Assembly: GCF_014651615.1 (NCBI RefSeq)
Contig: NZ_BMXF01000003.1
Coordinates: forward strand, 434,001-498,000
Length of the DNA stretch: 64,000 nt
Direction of reading: 5' to 3'
Source: Persicitalea jodogahamensis
GTDB lineage: Bacteria > Bacteroidota > Bacteroidia > Cytophagales > Spirosomataceae
The notes beneath the pieces are model-generated. The model was not told the DNA's origin. It ran no database searches and was given only the letters and a program-made list of their open reading frames with translations. Below, in pieces: positions 9,499 to 19,242 of the stretch. The first letter of the stretch is position 1, and each line of letters begins with the position of its first letter. Made by a program: the position numbers and the translations under genes.

Positions 9499-12400
9499 CT
9501 AGTTTTGTACCAGGACATTCCCACCCTGCACGGCCAACTGCCCGTTCTGCCGTATCTCGACGGCCCGCACCTGCACGGATTGGCTCAGGGTGACGACGTG
9601 ACCGACTACGACCTGGTCGCAACTCAACGGCACGTGGCCGCAACTCCAGGTAGAAGCATTGTTCCACTCGCCACTAGCCGTTGATTCGCAAACCATGCCG
9701 GTAGTTTGGCTCACATTGACTGCCGCCGAGGTAGTTTTGCAATCGGGTAGGAGGGTCGGATCAAAAGAGAGGATTGTACCCGATTCCCCTACGGCATAAG
9801 CTTCGTTACGGGAGGTAAAATTTATGTCTCTGAGTGTGTATCGTGTATCAGTTACTATCCTGATCCAAGTAGTACCTCCGTTTGAGGTCTTTAGCAAAGT
9901 GCCGTTACCTCCGACTACGTAGCCTTCCTGCGCCGAATGGAAATAAACCCCGCGCAAATCGGCCAAAGTACCAGAGGTTTGTTCCGTCCAGGTACTTCCT
10001 CCATCGTTTGTTTTCAGGATCAGGCCACCGTCACCAATGACCCAGCCTGTTTGGGCATTGACAAAGAAGACCCGATAGAGTGGCGTACTAGCTTTAGCCA
10101 ACTGGACGCTCCACGAGTTGCCACCATCGGTAGTTTTGATGAGCTTGCCGTTGTAAGTGGTGATAAATCCGGTGTTGTTGTCGATGAATTGGAGATCGAG
10201 CATTCCCGAACTGTATGGTGCACCTTGATCTTTGAATGGAATTTCCACATTGCTGCGCGACTTTCCTTTGAAACTTATCAGACTAAGTCCGGCTTGTGGG
10301 ACGGCTGCCAGTACAAAACCCGTACTATCATTCTGGAAGTGAGCTTTTTCAATAGAATAAAAATAATACCAGGGAGGGTTTTGCTGACCAGAATTGTCAA
10401 AAATGGGTGCCCAGGTGTTGCCGCCATCGTGGGTGGTGCTTAACGTTTGGTAGGCGACCCGCCAACCAAACTTATCGTCTTTGAATTTTATCTGATTGAA
10501 TACGGTACCAGTCACATAATAATCGGTACTGTAGGTAATTACGGTTTCTGTCTTCTCCCAGTCTTGATTTGGAATTTTAGTGAGCAAAGCACTCCTTGGA
10601 TTACTCACATACTGCTGGGGAAAGTTGATTGTACCTCCGCCTACGAATACTCGGTTCGAATTGCCGCCTACGGTTTTGAGCGGGAGGTAGGTTCGGTTCT
10701 GGGGATTTTTGGCTGAAATAGTTCCGGTACTTGAAATGTCGAACAACAATCCTCCTTTTCCAACTGCCAATGCTTGTGAGTTAGTGAAGTCTATGGCATA
10801 GAAGTCAGCTTGAAGGATGCTGTTGTAGATGTCTGTCCAGGTTTGTCCACCATTTTGGGTACGGTAAATGACGCTGCCGCCCCAGGTGTTTGAACCACCC
10901 CTTTTGCTGGAAAACTGTGCGACAACATACCCGTTCTGGGCGTCACGAAAATTAATATCGGTGGGAGACAAGTATGAACTCAGCGGAGTGGAGGCGTAAG
11001 GGAACGAAAGATTATGCTCTGTCCAGGTTGTGCCACCATCGGTCGTTCTCATAAGTGTATTGGTGCTATTGTTACAATATCCGTCAGGGTAGTACATGGC
11101 CCAAGCGGTACTCTTGTCGAAGGCATGAATCATGTTGAAACGCTTGGAGTAGCAATCGGATATTCTTTTCCTGAGCGTCCAGTTGATCCCACCATCGCTG
11201 GTCGAGTGAATATCCTTTGCTGATGCGATCCAGCCGAAGTCAGCATCCACGAAGGCTATATCTATAATCTTGTCGGCGTTAGGTAAGCCAACCTGAACCC
11301 AGTCAGTGCCTCCGTTAGTAGTTTTGTACAGAAAGCTGTCTGAAACGAAGCCGGGTTGGGAAGCAAGTACATAGCCAGTATTCTCATTCAGGAACTGTAC
11401 TTTCCTGACCGCACCGATGCTCGGAAAACTTAACGGAAACCAAGACGTGCCGCCGTTTTCCGTTTTCAGTATCAACCCACTCGCCCCGCCAATGTAGCCA
11501 ACTTGTGCATTCACAAAACTAACGGTGGTGAGTTTTTCCTGCCGCCCCGTCGCCAGCGTATCGAAAGTACCGCCCCCATCGGTAGTTTTCAGCACCAGTC
11601 CGTACTCGCCCACGATCCAACCCGTATTTCCAACAAACTGCACATCGTTCATCGTCGTCTTGAAACCTCCGATATCACTCTTCCACATATCCTGCCGCTT
11701 GGTAGTTTCAAGCTGATAGGTACCCGGCTGAGTGACGACGAGACTGTCGAGCGTGGCCTGGGGGAGGGGCTGTCCGTCGCGCTGCCATTGCAACTGCACC
11801 CCCGGCGAAATGGAAGCCGCTTTAAGCGTGAGCGGTTGGCCGTCGCAGAACAGGGTGTTGCTAGCCGGGAGAATCGTGGTAGCAGCAGGGGCGCAACTAC
11901 CCGCATCATCGGAAGCGAACACGGTGCCAATCTCCGTTGCCCCCAATCCGCGGTTGAAAATCCTGACGTCGTCCAGCGCCCCATTCAGTGGGTACCAGTA
12001 GGTGATTCCCAGGACGGGAGACGATTTCGGTCCCATCACGCCCAGGTACAAGTCCTGTTGATTGGCTTGCGCGAAAGACAGGGTACCTTTCGAAGTATGC
12101 ACCAGCTGGGCGTCGATAAAAAGTTTTACTTCGTTGGTGGTCAGCACGTAGGCGTAGTGATGCCAGGTAGGGCCGGGAAATTCCTTCGTTATGACCGTGT
12201 TGACCTGGCCGGCGTTGGCTTCAAACGAGACTTTTTGCTGCCCGTCGGCCGGGTAGGTCATCCCCAAAATGCCCGGTGGCGACACGCCGTAACCATCGCC
12301 CCCCTTGGCAAAAAATACGTGGCGCCCATTGGCATCGCAAGTACCTGTTCCGGGGTCCATACCGCTGCTCAAATCGACCTTGGCCCAGAACGCCACCGTC

Positions 12401-12714
12401 ATGGCGTCGTTAACTTGTAGGCTGGGGGAGTTGGGAATGCGCAGAAACTGCGGATTGCCGCAGCCGCCGAAGTTGATGGCGCTGTTTGCCTGTCCGTTGC
12501 GGTCGGCGGTAAAGGCCGGGTTGCCCGTAGCGATGGCGTGGTTGGCGTTGGTAGTTTGATCGAAAAATACACCGTTGAAGGAATAGTGTGCTACCAGCCC
12601 TGGTTGAGCGTGTGCAGGAAACCCAAGGAGCAAAGAGCATAAAATAATTTGGACTATGCCCCAAAAGGTAAAGAAAGACAAACGAAAAAAATGGAGCGGA
12701 AAAAGTAAATTCAT
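9499..12714 (-). CDS. large secreted protein: LamG-like domain plus YCF48/BNR-type propeller repeats
   Basis: The 1071-residue product has a signal peptide (about residues 1-37, ending AHAQ). A concanavalin/LamG-like domain follows (about 38-270: GLVAHYSFNG..., ATTNEVKLFIDAQL..., GALDDVRIFNRGL). A short Ig-like segment (about 280-345) leads to a long YCF48-type beta-propeller region (about 350-1010) with many TTDGGxTW repeats. The C-terminus has a GEWNNASTWSCGHVP motif often found just before sorting or carbohydrate-binding modules in Bacteroidota, then ends after about 45 residues. I see no type IX sorting domain. It probably acts outside the cell in adhesion or glycan binding; the target is unknown. 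Confidence 0.85.
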   Translation of the reverse strand: MNLLFPLHFFRLSFFTFWGIVQIILCSLLLGFPAHAQPGLVAHYSFNGVFFDQTTNANHAIATGNPAFTADRNGQANSAINFGGCGNPQFLRIPNSPSLQVNDAMTVAFWAKVDLSSGMDPGTGTCDANGRHVFFAKGGDGYGVSPPGILGMTYPADGQQKVSFEANAGQVNTVITKEFPGPTWHHYAYVLTTNEVKLFIDAQLVHTSKGTLSFAQANQQDLYLGVMGPKSSPVLGITYWYPLNGALDDVRIFNRGLGATEIGTVFASDDAGSCAPAATTILPASNTLFCDGQPLTLKAASISPGVQLQWQRDGQPLPQATLDSLVVTQPGTYQLETTKRQDMWKSDIGGFKTTMNDVQFVGNTGWIVGEYGLVLKTTDGGGTFDTLATGRQEKLTTVSFVNAQVGYIGGASGLILKTENGGTSWFPLSFPSIGAVRKVQFLNENTGYVLASQPGFVSDSFLYKTTNGGTDWVQVGLPNADKIIDIAFVDADFGWIASAKDIHSTSDGGINWTLRKRISDCYSKRFNMIHAFDKSTAWAMYYPDGYCNNSTNTLMRTTDGGTTWTEHNLSFPYASTPLSSYLSPTDINFRDAQNGYVVAQFSSKRGGSNTWGGSVIYRTQNGGQTWTDIYNSILQADFYAIDFTNSQALAVGKGGLLFDISSTGTISAKNPQNRTYLPLKTVGGNSNRVFVGGGTINFPQQYVSNPRSALLTKIPNQDWEKTETVITYSTDYYVTGTVFNQIKFKDDKFGWRVAYQTLSTTHDGGNTWAPIFDNSGQQNPPWYYFYSIEKAHFQNDSTGFVLAAVPQAGLSLISFKGKSRSNVEIPFKDQGAPYSSGMLDLQFIDNNTGFITTYNGKLIKTTDGGNSWSVQLAKASTPLYRVFFVNAQTGWVIGDGGLILKTNDGGSTWTEQTSGTLADLRGVYFHSAQEGYVVGGNGTLLKTSNGGTTWIRIVTDTRYTLRDINFTSRNEAYAVGESGTILSFDPTLLPDCKTTSAAVNVSQTTGMVCESTASGEWNNASTWSCGHVPLSCDQVVVGHVVTLSQSVQVRAVEIRQNGQLAVQGGNVLVQN

Positions 12715-12841
12715 CGGATCAGGTGCAAAAAGGTGGATTGCTAAAATGGATGGCTGTAATCCAGAATTTATATTGCTGGATTGCCACCCTATATCCGCCT
12801 ACACATGAAAAGGTAAGCAGCCCGATACTTCACAATCTTCT

Positions 12842-13786
12842 TTACTCTCCTCGAACAAACCCTACATTCCGCCTCAATCCTTCCAGCTTCGTCCGCTTCA
12901 CGGGTGAGCGGCGGAAGACTTCTTTGAAAACTTCCTCCGTAATCTCTTTCCAATCTGAATTGGTAAAAGCCTTCAGTTCCGGCGAGAGATCGAATTCCGG
13001 CGTAGTATGAGGGCGGGAGAAGCGGTTCCACGGACAGACATCCTGACAGATATCGCAGCCGAATATCCAGTTCTCAAATTTACCCTTTACTTCGTCAGGG
13101 ATGGCTTCTTTGAGTTCAATGGTGAAGTAGCTGATGCACTTGCTGCCGTCCACCACGTAGGGTTCGGTGATGGCGTCGGTGGGGCAGGCGTCCACACAGC
13201 GGGTGCAGGTGCCACAGTAGTCTGCTATCGGGCCATCGGGAGCCAGATCAAGGTCGAGGATGAGTTCGCCGATGAAGAAAAAACTACCCATATCGCGGTT
13301 GAGTAGGTTGGAGTGCTTGCCTACCCAGCCCAGGCCGCTGCGGGCCGCCCACACTTTGTCCATAACCGGGGCAGAGTCCACAAAAGCGCGGCCTGCCACT
13401 TCGCCGATTTCGGTTTGGATGAAGGCAAGAAGATCTTTGAGTTTGTCTTTCAGTACGAAATGGTAGTCGGTGCCGTAGGCGTACTTGGAAAGTTTGAAGT
13501 CGTCAGATCCTTCGGGCAGGCGTTCTCCGGGGTAGTAGTTAAGAAGTACCGACACGATGGATTTGGCTCCGTCCATTAGCTTGCGCGGGTCGAGGCGTTT
13601 ATCAAAATGGTTGGCCATATAGCCCATTTTACCGTGGCAATTCCGGTTGAGCCAATCTTCCAGACGAGGCGCCTCCTCTTCCAGAAATTCTGCCCGAGAC
13701 ACGCCGCAAAAGTCAAATCCGAGTTCCTGGGCCTTTACTTTAATCAGGTTTGTGCGCTCTTGTTGAAGTAGGTCGTTGGTGGTCAT
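12842..13786 (-). CDS. queG: epoxyqueuosine reductase
   Basis: This 314-residue protein matches QueG, the cobalamin-dependent iron-sulfur enzyme that reduces epoxyqueuosine to queuosine at position 34 of tRNAs. Two 4Fe-4S ligand sets are visible: [12 protein letters not shown] (Cys191, 194, 197, 201) and [10 protein letters not shown] (Cys244, 247, 251), with Cys217 between. AFVDSAP holds the expected catalytic Asp137. Length fits the family's shorter form. It is transcribed away from the histidine kinase gene; its relation to the YCF48 gene downstream (127 bp away) is probably only positional. Confidence 0.96.
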   Translation of the reverse strand: MTTNDLLQQERTNLIKVKAQELGFDFCGVSRAEFLEEEAPRLEDWLNRNCHGKMGYMANHFDKRLDPRKLMDGAKSIVSVLLNYYPGERLPEGSDDFKLSKYAYGTDYHFVLKDKLKDLLAFIQTEIGEVAGRAFVDSAPVMDKVWAARSGLGWVGKHSNLLNRDMGSFFFIGELILDLDLAPDGPIADYCGTCTRCVDACPTDAITEPYVVDGSKCISYFTIELKEAIPDEVKGKFENWIFGCDICQDVCPWNRFSRPHTTPEFDLSPELKAFTNSDWKEITEEVFKEVFRRSPVKRTKLEGLRRNVGFVRGE

Positions 13787-13856
13787 TTTAGGTAGTGAAG
13801 GTTTCAGTATGATGAGCGTGAAAAAGATACTTTCTTAGGTTGATGCATGTAACCGG

Positions 13857-13864
13857 TACTTTTG
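13857..13864 (+). promoter_or_regulatory. candidate -7 element for the histidine kinase gene
   Basis: TACTTTTG matches the Bacteroidota -7 consensus TAnnTTTG. The -33 TTTG is weak here. If used, transcription would begin near 13870, which is after the ATG at 13840 and therefore favours a downstream start codon for the kinase. Confidence 0.45.
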
Positions 13865-13950
13865 TTCTTTTCTACTCAACTGCCCCGCCTTTCAATTGCG
13901 AATATCTGGTATGGTGGCTACTTTGCATGAAAACGCACACACATATAATT

Positions 13951-15294
13951 ATGCAATCTTACGAGAGACTGCGGTTTTTCCTGGATGGGATGCTTTACAT
14001 GATGGCCCTGTTTTCATTGCTGAGCTACTTTCAGCAAAGAAAAGCCATTTACTGGCAATATGCAGTGTACATCGTTTGCATCACGCTCACCTTTTACCTC
14101 GACGACGCCGACACCAGCTCTGAATACATTCCGGGCACCAATTATTGGATTACCAGTTTGGAATCGTTGGCTTTTGTAATGTACATCAGCTTTGCGGTGC
14201 AACTCATCCGCATACAGGAAAACGATCCTCTAAGTTACCGCATTCTTCGCGTAATGACTTTGCTCCTGGCGGGAGAAACCATTTTCGAAGGGTTGCTTTT
14301 CCTCTTTGGGACTAACGACGAAATCAAAAGTTTGAGTTACGCCGTGTTCCGCTTTTCTGTGGCGGGAGCAGCACTTGTGGTCGTGCCACGCATCATGCGG
14401 CTGCGGCAGCCCGTCGTCTCCTACTTCATCACGGGTTCATTGCTGTTTGTGGCAGGTTGCCTGGTGGCGTTAGTCGTCAACTACTTCCCGTCCGTTTTCA
14501 ACCGTAATCCCGACAACCCGTTTACCTTTTCAGTTACCTTCATGCAATTGGGCGTAGTGGGAGAGGTACTTTGCTTTACATTGGGGATGTCGCTTCGGAA
14601 TCGGCAGAACGAGCTGGAAAAAATTCGGGTGCAGGAGCAATTGATTGCCCAGCTTAGGGAAAACGATCTTAAAAATCAGAAACTTTTGAGAATTCGTGAC
14701 GATATAGCCCGCGACCTGCACGATGAGCTGGGGGCCGACCTTGCCAGTATCAGTATGGTGAGTCACGCGACGGCCCATCAGATGACCACGGATCCGGCTC
14801 AGGCTTTGCAATCGCTTAAGCAAATTGGTGAAACGGCCCGGAAGGTCATTCAGGTCATGCGCGAGATTGTCTGGAGTCTGCACTCGGCCCACGATTCTGC
14901 TCAGCAGTTCACGGACAGACTTCGGGAGACGGGCCTCAGCCTATACGAGCACCACCCGGCAAAGCTCCATTTTGAATTCAATACCGACGGGCAACCCGTG
15001 CCCTCGCACATGCGGCGCGACTTGTATTTAGTATATAAGGAGCTTGTGCACAATGCTCTGCGACATTCCGGGGCCAACAATGTGTATGTTCAATTTCAGT
15101 TTTCGAATGCCACCGTCTTTTTATGCGTAAAGGATGATGGTAAAGGGTTTGACCCGGCGCTGCCACACACAGGCAACGGGTTGATCAACCTGAAAAAACG
15201 CGCCGAATCGCTTAACGGGCAGCTCTGCATTGGCAAGAATGGCAACACTGGCACCAGCACAACCCTAACCTGTCAGCTGCAAGCCTATTCATAG
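13951..15294 (+). CDS. membrane sensor histidine kinase, HisKA_3/NarL-type class
   Basis: About 447 residues. The first ~215 residues contain about seven hydrophobic segments, so the sensor part is membrane embedded and has no large periplasmic domain. A short coiled coil (about 220-250) joins it to a HisKA_3 dimerisation domain with the phospho-acceptor in ARDLHDELGADLA (His257). An HATPase domain follows, with N box NALRHSG (Asn368), DDGKGFDP and GNGLINLKKRA. I set the start at 13951 (MQSYERL); ATG 13927 is also possible. The ATG at 13840 lies before a good promoter element and gives a poor N-terminus. No response regulator gene lies nearby. Confidence 0.88.
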   Translation: MQSYERLRFFLDGMLYMMALFSLLSYFQQRKAIYWQYAVYIVCITLTFYLDDADTSSEYIPGTNYWITSLESLAFVMYISFAVQLIRIQENDPLSYRILRVMTLLLAGETIFEGLLFLFGTNDEIKSLSYAVFRFSVAGAALVVVPRIMRLRQPVVSYFITGSLLFVAGCLVALVVNYFPSVFNRNPDNPFTFSVTFMQLGVVGEVLCFTLGMSLRNRQNELEKIRVQEQLIAQLRENDLKNQKLLRIRDDIARDLHDELGADLASISMVSHATAHQMTTDPAQALQSLKQIGETARKVIQVMREIVWSLHSAHDSAQQFTDRLRETGLSLYEHHPAKLHFEFNTDGQPVPSHMRRDLYLVYKELVHNALRHSGANNVYVQFQFSNATVFLCVKDDGKGFDPALPHTGNGLINLKKRAESLNGQLCIGKNGNTGTSTTLTCQLQAYS

Positions 15295-15528
15295 TCAGTA
15301 ATACTACTCCGCGTCATGCTAGTGTAATGTTTCTGAATTCGAAGTGAATTCAAAATGTCAATCTGTCAGCCGCAGGTCCCTGGCAGGTTTATTTTACTTT
15401 ACAGAACTGAATTCTAAAAAATACTGACAAATCATATATAATTTATTGGTTATTAGATTTTTGTGAATAAATCAAGGGGTAGTTTTCAACCATGACTTTG
15501 ATTTACCCGCGAAACCACACAGTGAACT

Positions 15529-16140
15529 ATGGCAGAGAACAACGAAAATCTGGAAGATATGTCGCAGGAGCCAATGGGCTTTTCTGACAAAGTGGAAAGA
15601 GAAATAAACAACGGAATCGAGGCCGACAAGCTGGCTTCTGAAGAAGAGATAGCCGAGAATCAGGCAATAGATGAAGAATCTTTTGAGATGACGGCTGAGG
15701 AAAAGTTGAAAATCGAATTGGCCGAGATGAAGGACAAGTACCTTCGCTTGTACGCGGATTTCGAAAACTTCCGCCGCCGTACCGCCAAAGAACGACTGGA
15801 ACTGATCAGTACTGCCAATGCCGACACGATGAAGAATATTCTCCCTGTTGTGGACGACTTCGAGCGGGCGATCAAATCATTCGATGAAACTACCGAGGTA
15901 AAACCCTTGAAGGAAGGCGTGGATTTGATTTACCAAAAATTATATAAAACGCTGGAATCGAAAGGGCTGAAGCCAATGAAAACCGTTGGATTGCCATTCG
16001 ACGCCGAATTGCACGAATCTATCGCTCAGTATCCTGCTCCCAATCCTGAGTTGAAGGGCATGGTCGTAGATGAAGTCGAGAAAGGGTACTTTCTGAACGA
16101 CAAAGTCATTCGCTACGCGAAGGTCGTGGTGGGAGCGTAA
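15529..16140 (+). CDS. grpE: GrpE nucleotide exchange factor
   Basis: A 203-residue co-chaperone that releases ADP from DnaK. It has an acidic, disordered N-terminus (about 1-55), then the long dimerisation helix with the conserved LRLYADFENFRRRTAKER stretch (about 72-90). The C-terminal beta domain ends with PELKGMVVDEVEKGYFLNDKVIRYAKVVVG. The gene is followed by dnaJ after 179 bp, the usual GrpE-DnaJ order; dnaK is not in the window. Upstream is 234 bp of AT-rich non-coding DNA with a possible TTTG / TAGTTTTC promoter pair at 15460 and 15480, which is weak. Confidence 0.96.
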   Translation: MAENNENLEDMSQEPMGFSDKVEREINNGIEADKLASEEEIAENQAIDEESFEMTAEEKLKIELAEMKDKYLRLYADFENFRRRTAKERLELISTANADTMKNILPVVDDFERAIKSFDETTEVKPLKEGVDLIYQKLYKTLESKGLKPMKTVGLPFDAELHESIAQYPAPNPELKGMVVDEVEKGYFLNDKVIRYAKVVVGA

Positions 16141-16319
16141 TGAATAGGCAAAGGATAGCGGACAATTTTCCCGCTCTTCATATCTTATATTTTCAAGGTG
16201 CAATCGATTTATACCAGAGCGCAACCTTCCGAACCTGAAAAATAGAAAAAGACAATCGTCAGTTAGCATGGAAATCAGCATTCTTAGTTTTCTGGCTACC
16301 ATTGTCTATTTAGATAAAC

Positions 16320-17477
16320 ATGGCAACTAAGAGAGATTATTACGAAATACTGGGCGTAGACCGCAAGGCCGCCGTCGAGGACATTAAGAAAGCCTATCGT
16401 AAGATGGCGATCAAGTTCCACCCCGACAAAAACCCCGACGACCCTACCGCCGAGGATAAGTTTAAGGAGGCTGCCGAGGCTTACAGTGTACTTAGCGACG
16501 AGAACAAGCGTAGCCAGTACGACCGCTTTGGTCATCGTGGCGTGGGTAGTTCTGCCGGCGCTGGCGGGTTCAGTGGTGGTTTCACCATGGAGGACATCTT
16601 CTCCCAGTTCGGCGATATTTTCGGGGGCGGAGCCCGGGGCGGCGGCAGTCCATTCGGCGATATGTTTGGGGGCGGTGGTCGGCAAAGACGCGGGTCAGAT
16701 TTGCGCATCAAGCTGAAGCTCGACCTTAACGAGGTTGCCAATGGAGCGGAAAAAAAGATTAAAGTCAAGCGCCACGTTGCCTGTGATACTTGTGGCGGGA
16801 ACGGTGCCAAAAACGGTACGGCACTGGAAACCTGCTCAACCTGCCAGGGCAATGGTCAGGTGAGAAAGGTAGTAAATACCATGCTGGGCCAAATGGTGTC
16901 GAGCAGCACCTGCCCAACCTGCCAGGGGGAAGGTAAAACTGTTATCGAACGCTGCGAGGTTTGCGCCGGTGAAGGCCGCCTTATGCAGGACGATCTTATC
17001 ACACTCAATATTCCGGGTGGGGTGGGCGACGGAATGCAACTGTCCATGTCTGGTAAGGGCAACGTGCCGCAGCGCGGCGGCGTGGCGGGTGATCTGCTGA
17101 TTGTCATCGAGGAAGAAGAAAACGAACACCTCAAGCGCGACGGCAACAATGTGGTTTTCGATATGCACCTGAGTTTTATTGATGCTGCCCTGGGCACTTC
17201 CATGGAGATCCCGACTATTGATGGCAAGGCCCGCATCACCATTGAGCCGGGCACCCAGGCCGGGAAAATCCTGCGTCTGAAAGGGAAAGGGGTTAAGGAT
17301 CTCAATGGGTATGGAAGAGGTGACCAGCTCGTTCACGTCAACGTCTGGACTCCCCAGCAACTGTCAAGTGATGAACGCAGTACCCTTGAAGCCCTGCGGG
17401 ACTCGCCCAATTTCCAGCCCAAGCCCGGCAAGAATGAAAAAGGGTTTTTCGATAAAATGAAAGACTTTTTTCATTGA
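16320..17477 (+). CDS. dnaJ: chaperone DnaJ
   Basis: A 385-residue type I Hsp40. The J domain (residues 4-70) holds the HPD motif (His34-Asp36) that stimulates the DnaK ATPase. A Gly/Phe-rich linker (about 75-130) follows. Four zinc-binding CxxCxGxG repeats lie at about 155-212 ([32 protein letters not shown]). Two C-terminal substrate-binding beta domains end near residue 345, and a basic tail closes the protein. It works with GrpE and DnaK in folding and disaggregation in the cytoplasm. It is located 179 bp after grpE, so a shared heat-shock transcript is plausible. Confidence 0.97.
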   Translation: MATKRDYYEILGVDRKAAVEDIKKAYRKMAIKFHPDKNPDDPTAEDKFKEAAEAYSVLSDENKRSQYDRFGHRGVGSSAGAGGFSGGFTMEDIFSQFGDIFGGGARGGGSPFGDMFGGGGRQRRGSDLRIKLKLDLNEVANGAEKKIKVKRHVACDTCGGNGAKNGTALETCSTCQGNGQVRKVVNTMLGQMVSSSTCPTCQGEGKTVIERCEVCAGEGRLMQDDLITLNIPGGVGDGMQLSMSGKGNVPQRGGVAGDLLIVIEEEENEHLKRDGNNVVFDMHLSFIDAALGTSMEIPTIDGKARITIEPGTQAGKILRLKGKGVKDLNGYGRGDQLVHVNVWTPQQLSSDERSTLEALRDSPNFQPKPGKNEKGFFDKMKDFFH

Positions 17478-17571
17478 GAATGTAGTTGTTCAAGTTTTCT
17501 CGCGCCAATCCGCCAAGTACGGGGCTGTCCCGTGTGGATTTGTCGCTTCACGAAGTTATATATAGAAAGAA

Positions 17572-18678
17572 TTGGGAGAATTCACGATAAATAAGGAGAA
17601 GGTACTGCTTGCGCTGGGTACTGTGGAAGAGCCTGACCTGAAAAAAGATCTGGTCACTCTGGGCATGGTGCGGGATGTTGAGGTAGGCGTAAACCAGGTG
17701 AGCTTCACCGTGGTGCTTACGACCCCGGCTTGCCCTTTGAAAGAGTTGATTCGCTCCCGGTGCATCGAGGCAATCCATAGCCATTTCTCTGCCGATATTG
17801 ATGTTACTGTAAACCTGACTTCCGATGTCACCTCTACGCGAAGCGGCGCTGCTGTAATACCCGGGGTTAAAAATGTAATCGCCATTGCTTCGGGCAAGGG
17901 CGGAGTGGGTAAGTCGACCGTCACTGCCAACCTGGCGATGGCGTTGCACCGCTCTGGTGCGAAAGTTGGTATCATTGATGCCGATATATACGGACCTTCG
18001 ATTCCGGTTATGTTTGGGGCAGAAGAGATGCAGCCGACCATCACGCCCAAAGACGGCAAGAACTACATCAACCCGATCCGGCAATACGGTATCAAGCTTA
18101 TCTCCATTGGATTCCTTACTCCGCCCGACAGCGCTGTGGTATGGCGCGGCCCGATGGCGAGTCAGGCGTTGAAGCAATTTTTTGGCGATACCGACTGGGG
18201 CGAACTGGATTATTTGCTGATTGATCTGCCACCGGGCACCAGCGATATTCACCTCACCCTGGTGCAAACCGTCCCCGTTACGGGAGCGGTCATCGTCACT
18301 ACACCGCAGAAGGTCGCCATTGCTGATGCCAATAAGGGATTGGCCATGTTCCGGCAGCCCCAGATTAACGTCCCGATTTTGGGGGTAATCGAAAATATGG
18401 CGTACTTCACCCCGGCTGAACTACCCGATAACAAATACTATATTTTCGGACAAGGAGGAGGCAGCAAGTTAGCCGAGCGGTATGATGTTCCATTTTTGGG
18501 GCAGATTCCGTTGGTGCAAAGTATCCGTGAAGCAGGCGACGAAGGGCGTCCGGCGGTAATGACCACGGAGACCCCTGCTTCGGAAGCTTTTCGGGAGACG
18601 GCTGAAGCCTTGGCACAGCAGGTCGCCATCAGGAATGCCAAAGTTGAGAAAACCAAAGTTGTCGAGATGCGGTTATAA
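17572..18678 (+). CDS. mrp: Mrp/ApbC-family iron-sulfur cluster carrier ATPase
   Basis: About 368 residues. An N-terminal MIP18/DUF59 domain (about 5-80) has the usual TVEEPDLKKDLVTLGMV opening and a Cys in TPACPLKELI. The ParA/MinD-type ATPase carries the deviant Walker A GKGGVGKST (about 106-114), DADIYGPS, and LLIDLPPGTSDIH. The CxxC pair found near the end of E. coli Mrp is replaced here by FTPAELPDNKYYIFG, which lacks Cys. It probably carries Fe-S clusters to apo-proteins in the cytosol. The start is TTG at 17572, which gives the expected family N-terminus. A NifU-domain gene follows 56 bp later. Confidence 0.92.
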   Translation: MGEFTINKEKVLLALGTVEEPDLKKDLVTLGMVRDVEVGVNQVSFTVVLTTPACPLKELIRSRCIEAIHSHFSADIDVTVNLTSDVTSTRSGAAVIPGVKNVIAIASGKGGVGKSTVTANLAMALHRSGAKVGIIDADIYGPSIPVMFGAEEMQPTITPKDGKNYINPIRQYGIKLISIGFLTPPDSAVVWRGPMASQALKQFFGDTDWGELDYLLIDLPPGTSDIHLTLVQTVPVTGAVIVTTPQKVAIADANKGLAMFRQPQINVPILGVIENMAYFTPAELPDNKYYIFGQGGGSKLAERYDVPFLGQIPLVQSIREAGDEGRPAVMTTETPASEAFRETAEALAQQVAIRNAKVEKTKVVEMRL

Positions 18679-18734
18679 GGGCAGAAGTTTGAATTTCGGA
18701 TAAAATAGTGCATTTTAGCGCATATTTTGACATA

Positions 18735-19001
18735 ATGGGTGTAGACGAAAAAATAAGAATTGAAGGTTTGATAGAGCAGGCGCTCGACTCGGTGCGCCCC
18801 TATCTCGAAGCCGACGGCGGTAATGTCGTACTTTCTGAGGTTACTGATGATCTGATTGTCCGTCTTGAGCTGATAGGCTCCTGCCAAACCTGTCCAATGA
18901 ATGCTATGACCTTCCGCGCTGGTCTTGAAGAGTCTATTCGCAAAGCTGTTCCGCATGTTCTGCGTGTCGAAGCGATCAATGTACCAGCGCTTGCCTCCTA
19001 G
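18735..19001 (+). CDS. NifU C-terminal domain Fe-S scaffold protein
   Basis: An 88-residue protein consisting of one NifU C-terminal domain. It has the typical opening ALDSVRPYLEADGGNV and the cluster-binding CxxC motif in GSCQTCPMNAMTFRAGLE (Cys55 and Cys58 approximately). Small NifU/Nfu proteins hold a 4Fe-4S cluster between two subunits and pass it to targets. I chose ATG at 18735 (MGVDEKIRIE); the ATG at 18708 adds nine residues not expected in the family. It lies 56 bp after mrp, which makes a functional Fe-S pair likely. Confidence 0.93.
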   Translation: MGVDEKIRIEGLIEQALDSVRPYLEADGGNVVLSEVTDDLIVRLELIGSCQTCPMNAMTFRAGLEESIRKAVPHVLRVEAINVPALAS

Positions 19002-19242
19002 ATTCTAGACTTCCAGGCTCATATCGCTTGTTCCGGGCTCTCCGGGACAAATCTTCAAAAGCCGGTTTTCCTGCGATCTTTTCTATCCTTGCTATATAAT
19101 TCAATTGACGGACCTTATCTTGCGGTTAGGTTAATGAATTATATACTTTTGAGACTGGAAGCACTTACTGTCTCGTCAGCTGCGACAATCCCGAATTGTC
19201 AACTCCTATGACGGGCCGTTCCCTGCAATAACTCTTCACAAA
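19002..19242 (+). promoter_or_regulatory. intergenic region with candidate promoter for the ligase-like gene
   Basis: No gene is visible. TACTTTTG at 19144-19151 fits the Bacteroidota -7 consensus TAnnTTTG, with a partial -33 (CTTG) about 21 bases upstream; this would start transcription near 19158. A small hairpin with one wobble pair (19029-19036 with 19042-19049) just after the NifU gene may help end the previous transcript but has no T run. Confidence 0.35.

Noticed and set aside
11503-12420. A 305-codon plus-strand ORF inside the YCF48 protein gene
   Set aside because: It is antisense to a gene with clear LamG and repeat domains and has no recognisable domain or signal.
13840-13950. Upstream start of the histidine kinase at 13840
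   Set aside because: A good -7 promoter element lies at 13857-13864, after that codon, and the added residues do not fit the membrane domain.
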